Source: Leptospirillum sp.
Lineage (GTDB): Bacteria; Nitrospirota; Leptospirillia; Leptospirillales; Leptospirillaceae
Assembly: GCA_027346125.1 (NCBI GenBank)
Contig: DAIEST010000187.1
Location: forward strand, 1-14,229
Length of the DNA: 14,229 bases
Direction: 5' to 3'
A program made the position numbers and the translations under genes. The stretch's first letter is position 1. Every line of letters begins with the position of its first letter. This document shows positions 1 through 7,249 of the stretch, in pieces. The notes under the pieces were generated by a model. That model was not told the DNA's origin and ran no database searches. It saw nothing but the letters and a program-made list of their open reading frames with translations.

Positions 1-194
1 TGGGGAAGAGTCACGTTGAAGCCGGCGACCCCCAAAAGGTCCATGGCTCTCAGCCCTTCCTGCAACAGGTCCGGGGAGAGCCCAAACGGAACATAGGCCG
101 CGTCCAGACCGGTCGCATCAAAGGCCGCCTGCTGAAAAACAGGGGACAGGGAATGCGCCACGGGATACCCGATAATGCCATAAAGGCGCCTCAC
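1..194 (-). CDS. aroE: Shikimate dehydrogenase, N-terminal part (cut by window edge)
   Basis: Shikimate dehydrogenase reduces 3-dehydroshikimate to shikimate with NADPH in the chorismate (aromatic amino acid) pathway in the cytoplasm. About 64 N-terminal residues are present. They read RLYGIIGYPVAHSLSP, which carries the shikimate-binding HSxSP motif at about residues 13-17, and end at GFNVTLP, the family's NVT(I/L)P motif just before the catalytic lysine. That lysine lies outside the window. I chose the GTG at 194-192 because AAAGGGG sits about four bases upstream and the conserved GIIGYP strand starts a few residues later. The gene lies 42 bases after the small membrane protein gene at 237-497 and is probably co-transcribed with it from the promoter at 551-579. 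Identity is firm from the two motifs; the rest of the enzyme cannot be judged. Confidence 0.9.
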   Translation of the reverse strand, partial: MRRLYGIIGYPVAHSLSPVFQQAAFDATGLDAAYVPFGLSPDLLQEGLRAMDLLGVAGFNVTLP

Positions 195-236
195 ATCACC
201 CCTTTCGTCTCGATCTGTCTACAAACGATTGACAGA

Positions 237-497
237 TCAGGCGATCTCCTTCAGGACATACCGGAAAACCACCCAGAGAACAATCCCGACCAGAAGAGAA
301 ACGCCTGCGATCAGGGCCGCCTTCGGACCAGCCACGATCATATAGAAGAACACAAACAGCAGGAAGAGACCCAGGATGAAATACACGATCACCCGAACCC
401 AATCCGAAAGAGTCATCCGCCCTTCTTCATCGGAATCGGTCTGATCTGGACCGGACCCGAGGCCGGGACTGCCCGGGCCACTCACTGGATCACTCAT
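237..497 (-). CDS. Small two-helix membrane protein, function unknown
   Basis: This 86-residue protein is not one I recognise. Residues 1-27 are rich in Gly, Pro, Ser and Asp/Glu and look disordered and acidic. Two hydrophobic helices follow, at about residues 34-57 and 59-80, separated by a short turn containing AGPKA. The tail RYVLKEIA is short and charged. The start is supported by AAGGTGG four bases before the ATG at 497. An internal ATG at residue 28 would remove the acidic segment but has a poorer ribosome binding site. The gene is first in a probable two-gene unit with aroE and has its own predicted promoter. Nothing visible ties it to aromatic synthesis. It could be an inner-membrane accessory protein of any kind. 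Confidence 0.75.
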   Translation of the reverse strand: MSDPVSGPGSPGLGSGPDQTDSDEEGRMTLSDWVRVIVYFILGLFLLFVFFYMIVAGPKAALIAGVSLLVGIVLWVVFRYVLKEIA

Positions 498-550
498 GTC
501 ACCACCTTGCTAGTCGTTCAGAAAGAACTGCACTCGACACCTACACAGGT

Positions 551-579
551 AGTATAATAGAGGCAGTTCACTCTCTCAA
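551..579 (-). promoter_or_regulatory. Predicted sigma70-type promoter for the small membrane protein/aroE unit
   Basis: Read on the minus strand, TTGAGA (579-574) and TATACT (556-551) are separated by exactly 17 bases. Transcription would begin near 544, giving a leader of about 47 bases before the ATG at 497. The -10 element overlaps the uvrC TATAAT box on the other strand. It is predicted by eye from consensus only. Confidence 0.55.
553..558 (+). promoter_or_regulatory. Candidate -10 box for uvrC
   Basis: A perfect TATAAT lies at 553-558, about 32 bases before the uvrC GTG. Transcription would start near 565, leaving a leader of about 25 bases that contains the GGAG ribosome binding site (581-584). 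No convincing -35 element is found 16-19 bases upstream, so the promoter may be weak or activator-dependent. The short inverted repeat ACCT-ACAC-AGGT at 539-550 sits just upstream. Confidence 0.4.
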
Positions 580-589
580 TGGAGTTTTT

Positions 590-2503
590 GTGCAAAAAAA
601 CGAGATTCCTCCAAATGACGACCCTGGCATCCCTTCGCTCGATGGCCTCTCTGAACGAATCAGGGGCTTTCCGGAGGAACCGGGCGTCTATCTGATGAAA
701 AGCGCTGAGGGAGAAATCCTGTACGTCGGGAAATCGCGAAGCCTGAAAGACCGGGTCCGCTCGTACTTCCAGGAATCCCGACCCCGTTCGGGACGAATTG
801 CCATGCTGGTCTCCCGTGTCCATGACGTCGAAATCATCCGCACGAGAAGTGAACTGGACGCGCTGATTCTCGAAAACACGCTGATCAAGAGACATCGCCC
901 CCGTTACAATGTCCTGCTGAGAGACGACAAGACCTACCCTTATCTGAGACTCAGCTGGAACGACAAGTTTCCCCGTCTTTCGATCACTCGAAAGGTCAGG
1001 AATGACGGAAGTCTGTACTTTGGGCCCTACGCCAATCCGTCCGCACTGAGAGACACGCTCAGGATCATCCACAAGGTATTTCCACTTGCCACTTGCCGGA
1101 TCCCTCTGGACACACCGACACTTGAGCGCCCCTGTGTCGAATACCAGATTCATCGGTGTCTGGGACCCTGCAGCGAAGGTCTCACAACCCCCGAAGAATA
1201 TCGGCAGGTCTCTACCGGAGTCCGCCTGTTTCTCCAGGGAAAGAACGATGATCTTCTGACGCTTCTCCACAGCGAAATGCTCCGTTTGGCCAAGGCACTG
1301 GAATTCGAGAAGGCGGCTCTTGCACGAGACCGCTATCAGAGCGTTCTCAAGATCATGGAACGGCAGGCCGTTTCGTTTCCCTTCTCCCATCCGCTGGACG
1401 CCCTCTTCATCATCAGGCAAGGCACCATTGCCATGGCGGAAGTCCTTCATATCCGCAATGGTCTTCTGATCGGAAAAAAAGAGACCGACCTCAAAAACAT
1501 CGAGGATGCGACAGATGAAGAGATCTCGATCGCCTTTATCGAACAGTTCTATGGTCGGGAGGCGTCCTTTCTTCCATCGGAGATCCTTCTTCCCTTCGCC
1601 CTTTCGAAAGAGAGTCTTATGTCCCTGGCCTGGATGTCCGAAAAGAAAGGTGAAGAATCGGTCCGGATTACTTTTCCGCAGCGGGGAGACAAGAAGATGA
1701 TCCTGGATCTTGCACAGGAAAACGCGGAGGAGTCCTTGAGAGCTCGCAATCTTCGAAAGGGATCTCCCGAAGAGGTTCTGGAAGAAGTGCGACTCTTCCT
1801 GAACCTTCCTGTCCGCCCGGAAACCATTTGCTGCGTGGACATTTCCAACACGGGAGACTCCTTGCCCGTTGCATCTCTCGTCACATTTAAAGACGGAAAA
1901 CCAGAAAAATCACTCTATCGGAAGTTTCGAATCCGTTACGAACGCGGTCAGGACGATTTCCGGATGCTGGCGGAGGTGATGGAACGGCAGTTCCGCGATA
2001 CACCTCTTCCCGACCTGCTCGTCATTGACGGAGGCCCCGGACAACTGAAATCCTGCATCAGCATGTTGAAGGCCATGGGTCACCATGAAGCGGAACGGTC
2101 CGTCATCTCCCTGGCCAAGGAGCGTACGCGTAAAAAAACCATGGAACGCGTCTTTCTGCCCGGACAGGAAATCCCCCGGATTCTGCCTCCCCATCATCCG
2201 GCAACCCACATGCTCGTGCACCTGCGTGACGAAGCCCATCGTTTTGCCATCCGTTATCACCGCACCCTCAGGGAGGAGTTCCTGACCCGCTCCAGGCTTC
2301 TTGATATCCCCGGAATAGGGCCATCGCGTGAACAGAAGCTGATCCGTCATTTCGGATCGGTCGAAGCGGTCCTGAAAGCGTCTCCCGAAGAAATCATGAC
2401 TGCCGCCCGGATTCCAAGGCCTCTTGCAGAATCTCTCCACCGATCCATTCTTCAATCCATGGAGAAGTCCGCTATCCCCATGCACCCTGAGCGCCAACAA
2501 TGA
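590..2503 (+). CDS. uvrC: Excinuclease ABC subunit C
   Basis: UvrC makes both incisions around UvrB-bound lesions in nucleotide excision repair. The protein has 637 residues, a normal length. The GIY-YIG nuclease domain starts with GVY (32-34) and YVG (45-47), and its likely catalytic Glu is E95 in LILEN. Four cysteines at 169, 182, 190 and 194 match the spacing of the Fe-S cluster ligands reported for E. coli UvrC. The UvrB-binding UVR motif lies at about 221-256. The RNase H-like second nuclease domain shows D417 (VDISN), D480 (VIDGGPGQ) and HLRDEAHRFA (544-553). Tandem helix-hairpin-helix motifs begin near residue 570 (IPGIGP). The GTG start has GGAG five bases upstream. The stop overlaps the next gene's start as ATGA, so the two are translationally coupled. 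Confidence 0.96.
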   Translation: MQKNEIPPNDDPGIPSLDGLSERIRGFPEEPGVYLMKSAEGEILYVGKSRSLKDRVRSYFQESRPRSGRIAMLVSRVHDVEIIRTRSELDALILENTLIKRHRPRYNVLLRDDKTYPYLRLSWNDKFPRLSITRKVRNDGSLYFGPYANPSALRDTLRIIHKVFPLATCRIPLDTPTLERPCVEYQIHRCLGPCSEGLTTPEEYRQVSTGVRLFLQGKNDDLLTLLHSEMLRLAKALEFEKAALARDRYQSVLKIMERQAVSFPFSHPLDALFIIRQGTIAMAEVLHIRNGLLIGKKETDLKNIEDATDEEISIAFIEQFYGREASFLPSEILLPFALSKESLMSLAWMSEKKGEESVRITFPQRGDKKMILDLAQENAEESLRARNLRKGSPEEVLEEVRLFLNLPVRPETICCVDISNTGDSLPVASLVTFKDGKPEKSLYRKFRIRYERGQDDFRMLAEVMERQFRDTPLPDLLVIDGGPGQLKSCISMLKAMGHHEAERSVISLAKERTRKKTMERVFLPGQEIPRILPPHHPATHMLVHLRDEAHRFAIRYHRTLREEFLTRSRLLDIPGIGPSREQKLIRHFGSVEAVLKASPEEIMTAARIPRPLAESLHRSILQSMEKSAIPMHPERQQ

Positions 2504-5500
2504 TCCTGAACGCATTCATGATCGTTGCCGGATTATCCTGGGTTGTTCTGGCAACCTTTTTCCGATCGACCGTCGACCCCTGGTTCAACGACTATCCGCT
2601 TCTCTCCACACTCGTTCTGGCAACAGTTCTTCTTACTTACGCCACCAGCCTGATTCTTGCGGGCAGTACCATCGGAAAACCCCTTCCCGTCAAAAAGAAA
2701 AAGCAGAAAGGAATGTCTGCCCCTCCTGTCCACTACATTCTCCAGTGGGCACTGATCGGAATCGTTCTCATCGGGGCCGGAATCTTTGTCGACAATACAC
2801 ATCCTCTCATGTCATGGCTCTTGTGGCTCACGGGAGGAGTCATTCTCCTCTCACAATTCCTCTTTCTGATGATCCCCTCGACCTTCCAGCAGGAAGCGGA
2901 TTCGGGAGAGATCGTAACGGTTCCGAATCAACTCATCCTGAAGGAAAAGGCGTTCAATTTCTGGGACACAAGCATTCTGGCAGGAGGTTTCTTCCTGATC
3001 ATCGGAGCCCTGCTGAAGTCTTTTTCCGATGTCGGAGGGCTTCTGTCGATCGGAACAGGACTTGCCTGGATTCTTGGATCCATCTCGTTTGCAGTCGTCT
3101 CAAGCTTTCATCTCGGCAGAACGAGCGCACGGAGAAAAACCTCATCAAGAGATCTGGTCCCCGAAGAGAATTTCTCCTTTTTCAATGGAGTCGTCCCCAT
3201 CAAGCATGCCTTGATGGAGGCCTACGCAAACCACATCAATTCACTCTCACTTTTTCGGGCAACCAAAAACGGCATTTTATTCTGGGGGGCCTCTGAGGAT
3301 GGTCGAAAAACGTTTGTCAGAACCCTATCGGGGGAAACCGGCAGGGCCTACATGGAATACCAGCTCTCGTCACTGAAGGATATCTCCCATGAGGCACTGG
3401 CCCATGAACTCAAGAAACTCTCCTACAAGATCCTTCTCCACAAGCCGGTCCTTTTGTATATTCCCGATTATCAGGAAAGTCTTTCAACCATGGTGAACCC
3501 GACAGACCGGGACACTATCCGAAAACTCCTGCTTCGCCTGCTCTCCATGAAGAATGCACTGATAGTGATGGGAGCCTCCGATATCCATGAAATCCAGCAG
3601 GAGTTCCGCTCCCTTCCCTATGTCCAATGGGCGATAGAGCTTCCCCTCCCGGATCTCAAAACGCGAATCGGACTACTCCGCCTGGCACTGCTCAAACAGT
3701 CCAGGAAAAACGAGATCCTTCCGGGAAACATTCCGATACTGACACAGGAAATGACTGAGGGACTGGACCTTCCCAAACTGGCCGAAATGATGGAAGGATT
3801 CAGTCAGGAAGATCTGGAGGATATCCTCCAGCGAAGCATCAAAAATGCCCGGGAACTCAAGAGGCCCTTGCGTCAACTGGATATCGACGTATCCATCCGG
3901 AGAAAAATGCAGGGATGGCAGGATCCGACACTTGAGCCCATGGATTCCATCCGGACACGGATGACCGATGAAGCCATCAAACCGGCACTGATCTTCAGGG
4001 CTGCGGATCGGATCCTGAAACAGAAGCGGAGACTGGGAGAAGCAATCCTGATCGTCGGAAAAGAATACTCGATCAGGAAAATGATCGCCCAGCAACTGGC
4101 CACCCGGGAAAAATATCATTTTTCTTCCATCAACCAAAAAGAGTTTGCCCGGGACAATCTCGGCGCATTCAGGAATTTCATCATCCAGAACAAGCGACTG
4201 AGACCGGCCGTCCTCTACGTGGACCCTCTGGAAATACTGTTTCCGAGAGTCCAGCTGAGCCACTTCAGCTATCATGGGGAAATCTACAACCAGAAGGTCA
4301 TCGAACTCTCCCAGTCCCTGCAGGAACGCCAGTTCTGGGTCATCTGCGGCACCGTCAGCACCAATGAGATCGATCCCATGATTCTCCGGAAGTTTTCCCG
4401 GATACTCGAAGTTGGAGAAGTACAAAGAGACCTTCTCCAGGACGTGGAAGGATATGCGATGGAAAAGCTTCTTGAAGGAAGCCATCCGGATTCCATCGAC
4501 TTCTCCCGTTTCAATCTGTTCAATTCCCCCGAAGAGACAAAAACACAAACATCTGCCCCGGAGACACCCGTGCAGGAAGAAGAGGCGCCCCCCGGATTCA
4601 AGCTCAATCTTCTGGAAATTCCCCCTCCTCCTGTTTCCGGTTTTTTTGGAAGAGAAACCCTTCAGAACGAGATCCTGAATGTTCTGGAAACATCCCGACT
4701 GCACATCCGGACAGGAGGCTCATCCCTTCTCGGTTCCTTCCTGTTTCTCGGAGCATCACAAAGCGGGAAGAAAACTCTCTCCGAACATCTTTCCCGGCAG
4801 GTCTTCCAAAAGAACGACGCGTTCGTCTACCGTGATATGGGTCTCTATGACGAACTCTATTTTGCAGAACAATTCTTCCGGAAACAGACGAATTCCCCCC
4901 GGTCCAATCCTCCTGTACCCGACGGGCTGTGGGACGTATTCTCCAGCGACGCCAATCGCCTCGTCTATCTTGACAATGTTGAAAGGGCGCATCCCAGCCT
5001 ATGGGATTCCATTCTTCCCATTCTTCGGGACGGGAAGATTTCCTGGCAGAACCGGAACATTCCCCTCCAGCAAACTATCTTTGTCCTCGCATCAACCCTT
5101 TTCTCTCCCCACGACTTCATCGAAGCAGAACCATGGGAGCGTCCTGACACCGTGATCCGGGCCGTCCAGAACTCCAATAGAAGACTCGCATTCCTGCCCC
5201 TTTTCCAGGCGCCCTTTCTGAAGCAACTGGACCTCATTCTTCCCTTCCCGGAATACGGACCGGAAGAAGTCCTGCGGATTGCCACACAGGCCTCGAACCA
5301 GATACTGCATGAATTTTCCCGGACAATCGCCAGAGAAGGGAGTCTGACAGTCGATCCGGAGTTATACGATGCGCTTGCCGCAAAACTGGATGTCCCCCGA
5401 AACGGACTGGCCCGACTGGACAAGACATTACAGACTCTTTTCGTTCCCGCGCTCCGGCAGATTCATGAAAAACTGGAGACTCCCGAAGAGAGTTATGACT

Positions 5501-5586
5501 TTGTCCTGTACTGGAACGGAACCGGGATTTCGATGAATGCCCAGGCCCGCTCCGAACCCCGCGAAGAAGCCGTTCCATCCCCCTGA
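2500..5586 (+). CDS. Membrane-anchored protein with three degenerate AAA+-like modules
   Basis: I do not recognise this 1028-residue protein as a named family. About six hydrophobic helices occupy residues 3-22, 33-54, 80-97, 103-125, 157-173 and 181-202, with a lysine-rich loop (64-70). The rest is predicted to be cytoplasmic. Module 1 (about 240-450) resembles FtsH/Cdc48 AAA domains: P-loop-like GASEDGRKT (263-271), LLYIPDY (318-324), LPLPDLKTR (381-389) and a C-terminal helical part, GFSQEDLEDIL (433-443). Module 2 (about 490-660) repeats this layout, with VGKEYSIRK (519-527) in place of Walker A, LYVDPLEIL (572-580) for Walker B, and EIDPMILRKFSRILEV (623-638) for the sensor/arginine-finger region. 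After an acidic Pro-rich linker (about 676-712), module 3 (about 711-990) resembles the ClpA/ClpB second ATPase domain: SFLFLGASQSGKKT (746-759), YRDMGLYDE (777-785), LVYLDNVERAHPSLW (821-835) and ILRDGKI (841-847). Key residues are altered in all three. It is probably a scaffold, adaptor or partner ATPase at the membrane. Its link to UvrC is positional only. Confidence 0.85.
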   Translation: MILNAFMIVAGLSWVVLATFFRSTVDPWFNDYPLLSTLVLATVLLTYATSLILAGSTIGKPLPVKKKKQKGMSAPPVHYILQWALIGIVLIGAGIFVDNTHPLMSWLLWLTGGVILLSQFLFLMIPSTFQQEADSGEIVTVPNQLILKEKAFNFWDTSILAGGFFLIIGALLKSFSDVGGLLSIGTGLAWILGSISFAVVSSFHLGRTSARRKTSSRDLVPEENFSFFNGVVPIKHALMEAYANHINSLSLFRATKNGILFWGASEDGRKTFVRTLSGETGRAYMEYQLSSLKDISHEALAHELKKLSYKILLHKPVLLYIPDYQESLSTMVNPTDRDTIRKLLLRLLSMKNALIVMGASDIHEIQQEFRSLPYVQWAIELPLPDLKTRIGLLRLALLKQSRKNEILPGNIPILTQEMTEGLDLPKLAEMMEGFSQEDLEDILQRSIKNARELKRPLRQLDIDVSIRRKMQGWQDPTLEPMDSIRTRMTDEAIKPALIFRAADRILKQKRRLGEAILIVGKEYSIRKMIAQQLATREKYHFSSINQKEFARDNLGAFRNFIIQNKRLRPAVLYVDPLEILFPRVQLSHFSYHGEIYNQKVIELSQSLQERQFWVICGTVSTNEIDPMILRKFSRILEVGEVQRDLLQDVEGYAMEKLLEGSHPDSIDFSRFNLFNSPEETKTQTSAPETPVQEEEAPPGFKLNLLEIPPPPVSGFFGRETLQNEILNVLETSRLHIRTGGSSLLGSFLFLGASQSGKKTLSEHLSRQVFQKNDAFVYRDMGLYDELYFAEQFFRKQTNSPRSNPPVPDGLWDVFSSDANRLVYLDNVERAHPSLWDSILPILRDGKISWQNRNIPLQQTIFVLASTLFSPHDFIEAEPWERPDTVIRAVQNSNRRLAFLPLFQAPFLKQLDLILPFPEYGPEEVLRIATQASNQILHEFSRTIAREGSLTVDPELYDALAAKLDVPRNGLARLDKTLQTLFVPALRQIHEKLETPEESYDFVLYWNGTGISMNAQARSEPREEAVPSP

Positions 5587-5647
5587 ACTGTCGGTTCCGG
5601 ATCCCTCCAAACCCTTTCCGTCCTTAGCTCCCCGGCCCTTTGAGCAA

Positions 5648-5677
5648 TTGACACAACCTGAGCTGGCGTGCTTAAAT
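5648..5677 (+). promoter_or_regulatory. Predicted extended -10 promoter for thiC
   Basis: A perfect -35 box TTGACA (5648-5653) is followed after 18 bases by TTAAAT (5672-5677). This is preceded by TG plus one base (5669-5671), the extended -10 signature. Transcription would begin near 5684, giving a leader of about 160 bases before the thiC ATG. It is predicted by eye. Confidence 0.55.
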
Positions 5678-5683
5678 TTCAGT

Positions 5684-5845
5684 GTGGATTGAAACCCAGT
5701 ACCAAGAATACCCTGTCGCATGAAACCCGGATGACTTCAAGCGTTTCCTGAGAGTGTTCATGTTACCGGCACCGGTTCGCCCGGCTGCCGGTTGTTTATT
5801 TGCCCGTATATGCTTTGCCAAAATATTGAGATCGGAGGCTCGCAG
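5684..5845 (+). promoter_or_regulatory. thiC leader region, no recognisable TPP riboswitch
   Basis: The predicted untranslated leader of thiC is about 160 bases long, enough for a regulatory RNA. I looked for the conserved TPP riboswitch segments, namely the CTGAGA arm together with an ACCTGAT...GGATAATGCC-type arm. Only an isolated CTGAGA at about 5747-5752 is present, with no matching partners. Two copies of GAAACCC (5691-5697 and 5722-5728) and the hairpin at 5765-5792 are the visible structure. GGAGG (5834-5838) is the ribosome binding site. Confidence 0.35.
5765..5792 (+). terminator. Hairpin with T-rich tail in the thiC leader (possible attenuator)
   Basis: ACCGGCA (5765-5771) pairs with TGCCGGT (5786-5792). 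The arms continue with CCGG (5772-5775) against CCGG (5781-5784) around a TTCGC loop, with one bulged C. A T-rich run, TTGTTTATTTG, overlaps the base of the stem and continues past it. The hairpin lies about 80 bases after the predicted thiC transcription start and about 50 bases before the ATG. It is therefore better placed as an attenuator of thiC than as a terminator of the gene ending at 5586. The T-run is interrupted, so termination would be partial. Confidence 0.4.
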
Positions 5846-7231
5846 ATGAGACAGGAGTGGGTGAAGAATCGCCGGGGGGTCGTCACGCAGATGCACTACG
5901 CCCGGAAAGGAATCCTCACAGAGGAAATGGTGTATGTTGCCCGGGTGGAGAACGTAGAGCCGGAATTCATCCGTTCCGAGATTGCCCGGGGACGTCTCAT
6001 CATCCCGGCAAACATCCGACATACGGAACTCGTTCCCATGGGAATCGGGATAGGTGTCACCTGTAAAATCAATGCGAACATTGGAAATTCGGCCGTCGTC
6101 CCCAACCTGGACAACGAGATTTCCAAGCTGGACATCTGCATCAAGTATGGTGCCGACACGGCAATGGACCTCTCGACCGGGCCCAAAATTCCGGAAATCC
6201 GGGAAGCGATCCTCAGGCGTTCCCCCATCCCGATCGGAACAGTTCCCATTTATGAGGCGATTCAGCGTGTCGGGGATCCGATGGACCTATCGGCAAAAGA
6301 CCTCCTCGACGTCATTCGCTTCCAGGCAGAACAGGGTGTCGACTATATCACCGTCCACTGCGGAGTTCTTCAGGATTTCATCCCCCTGACACAGCACAGG
6401 ATCACCGGCATCGTGAGCCGTGGCGGCTCCCTGATGGCGCAGTGGATGATCCACCACAAGAAGGAAAATCCTCTCTTCACCCACTATGACGAACTTCTGG
6501 AAATCTGTCGACAGTACGATGTTTCCCTTTCTCTTGGGGATGGTCTGCGCCCGGGGTGTCTGGCCGATGCTTCCGATGCAGCCCAGTTTGCCGAACTGAA
6601 GGTCCTGGGAGAACTGACCCTCCGCGCATGGGAAGCCGATGTCCAGGTGATGATCGAGGGACCGGGACACGTTCCATTCGACCAGATCGCCATGAACGTC
6701 GAAAAGCAGCAGGATCTCTGCCATGAAGCACCATTCTATGTTCTCGGCCCTCTGGTGACAGACATTGCCCCAGGCTACGATCACATCACTTCCGCGATCG
6801 GCGCCACTGCAGCCGGCACAGCCGGGGCGGCGCTCCTCTGCTACGTCACTCCCAAGGAACATCTGGGACTGCCTGACCTGGAAGATGTCAGGAACGGGAT
6901 CATCGCCTATAAAATCGCTGCACATGCATCCGACATTGCACGCCACCGTCCGGGTGCCCGGGATCGGGATGATCTGCTTTCGCGAGCCCGCTATTCCTTT
7001 GACTGGAATCGCCAGTTCGAACTTTCACTGGACCCGGATCGTGCCCGGAGCATGCATGATGAAACCTTGCCGCACGAAACCTTCAAATCGGCTGAATTCT
7101 GCTCCATGTGCGGCCCAAAATTCTGTTCCATGCACATCAACGAGGAGATCCGCCGGGAAGTGCAGGAGCACACCCTTCTCGATCCTCGTGCTCAAAACAA
7201 GCCTGCAACTATTGATAAAGTCGGTGCATAA
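5846..7231 (+). CDS. thiC: Phosphomethylpyrimidine synthase (HMP-P synthase)
   Basis: ThiC rearranges aminoimidazole ribotide into 4-amino-5-hydroxymethyl-2-methylpyrimidine phosphate, the pyrimidine half of thiamine. It is a non-canonical radical SAM enzyme. The protein is 461 residues, matching the shorter ThiC form that lacks the N-terminal extension of the E. coli protein. Visible signatures are TQMHYARKG near residues 14-22, RHTELVPMGIG near 56-66, CKINANIGNS shortly after, AMDLSTGP, MIEGPGHVPFDQI and the C-terminal CSMCGPKFC. In that last motif, Cys419, Cys422 and Cys427 (CX2CX4C) bind the 4Fe-4S cluster. I chose the ATG at 5846 because GGAGG lies seven bases upstream. An in-frame TTG at 5792 would add 18 residues that overlap the leader hairpin and look unrelated to ThiC. 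The gene is probably transcribed from 5648-5677, alone or with read-through into the metH pair. Confidence 0.96.
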   Translation: MRQEWVKNRRGVVTQMHYARKGILTEEMVYVARVENVEPEFIRSEIARGRLIIPANIRHTELVPMGIGIGVTCKINANIGNSAVVPNLDNEISKLDICIKYGADTAMDLSTGPKIPEIREAILRRSPIPIGTVPIYEAIQRVGDPMDLSAKDLLDVIRFQAEQGVDYITVHCGVLQDFIPLTQHRITGIVSRGGSLMAQWMIHHKKENPLFTHYDELLEICRQYDVSLSLGDGLRPGCLADASDAAQFAELKVLGELTLRAWEADVQVMIEGPGHVPFDQIAMNVEKQQDLCHEAPFYVLGPLVTDIAPGYDHITSAIGATAAGTAGAALLCYVTPKEHLGLPDLEDVRNGIIAYKIAAHASDIARHRPGARDRDDLLSRARYSFDWNRQFELSLDPDRARSMHDETLPHETFKSAEFCSMCGPKFCSMHINEEIRREVQEHTLLDPRAQNKPATIDKVGA

Positions 7232-7249
7232 AAAAGCGTGCACTCCTTC

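Noticed and set aside
518..1450. 310-codon open frame antisense to uvrC
   Set aside because: It is fully covered by the well-conserved uvrC frame, its translation shows no recognisable domain, and codon bias on the other strand explains its length.
2424..3296. 290-codon plus-strand open frame overlapping the end of uvrC and the membrane helices
   Set aside because: It is a frame-shifted reading of two convincing coding regions and has a Ser/Arg/His-rich composition typical of shadows.
3673..4704. 343-codon open frame antisense to the AAA+-like gene
   Set aside because: It is low-complexity and rich in Phe, Gly and Asp with no domain, as expected of a mirror of a Glu/Lys/Leu-rich coding frame.
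5792..5845. TTG-initiated extension of thiC by 18 residues
   Set aside because: It would begin at the base of the leader hairpin and has no ribosome binding site. The ATG at 5846 has GGAGG seven bases upstream, and the ThiC-like sequence follows it.
5684..5845. TPP riboswitch upstream of thiC
   Set aside because: Only an isolated CTGAGA was found. The other invariant segments and their pairing could not be located by eye; a covariance-model search would settle it.
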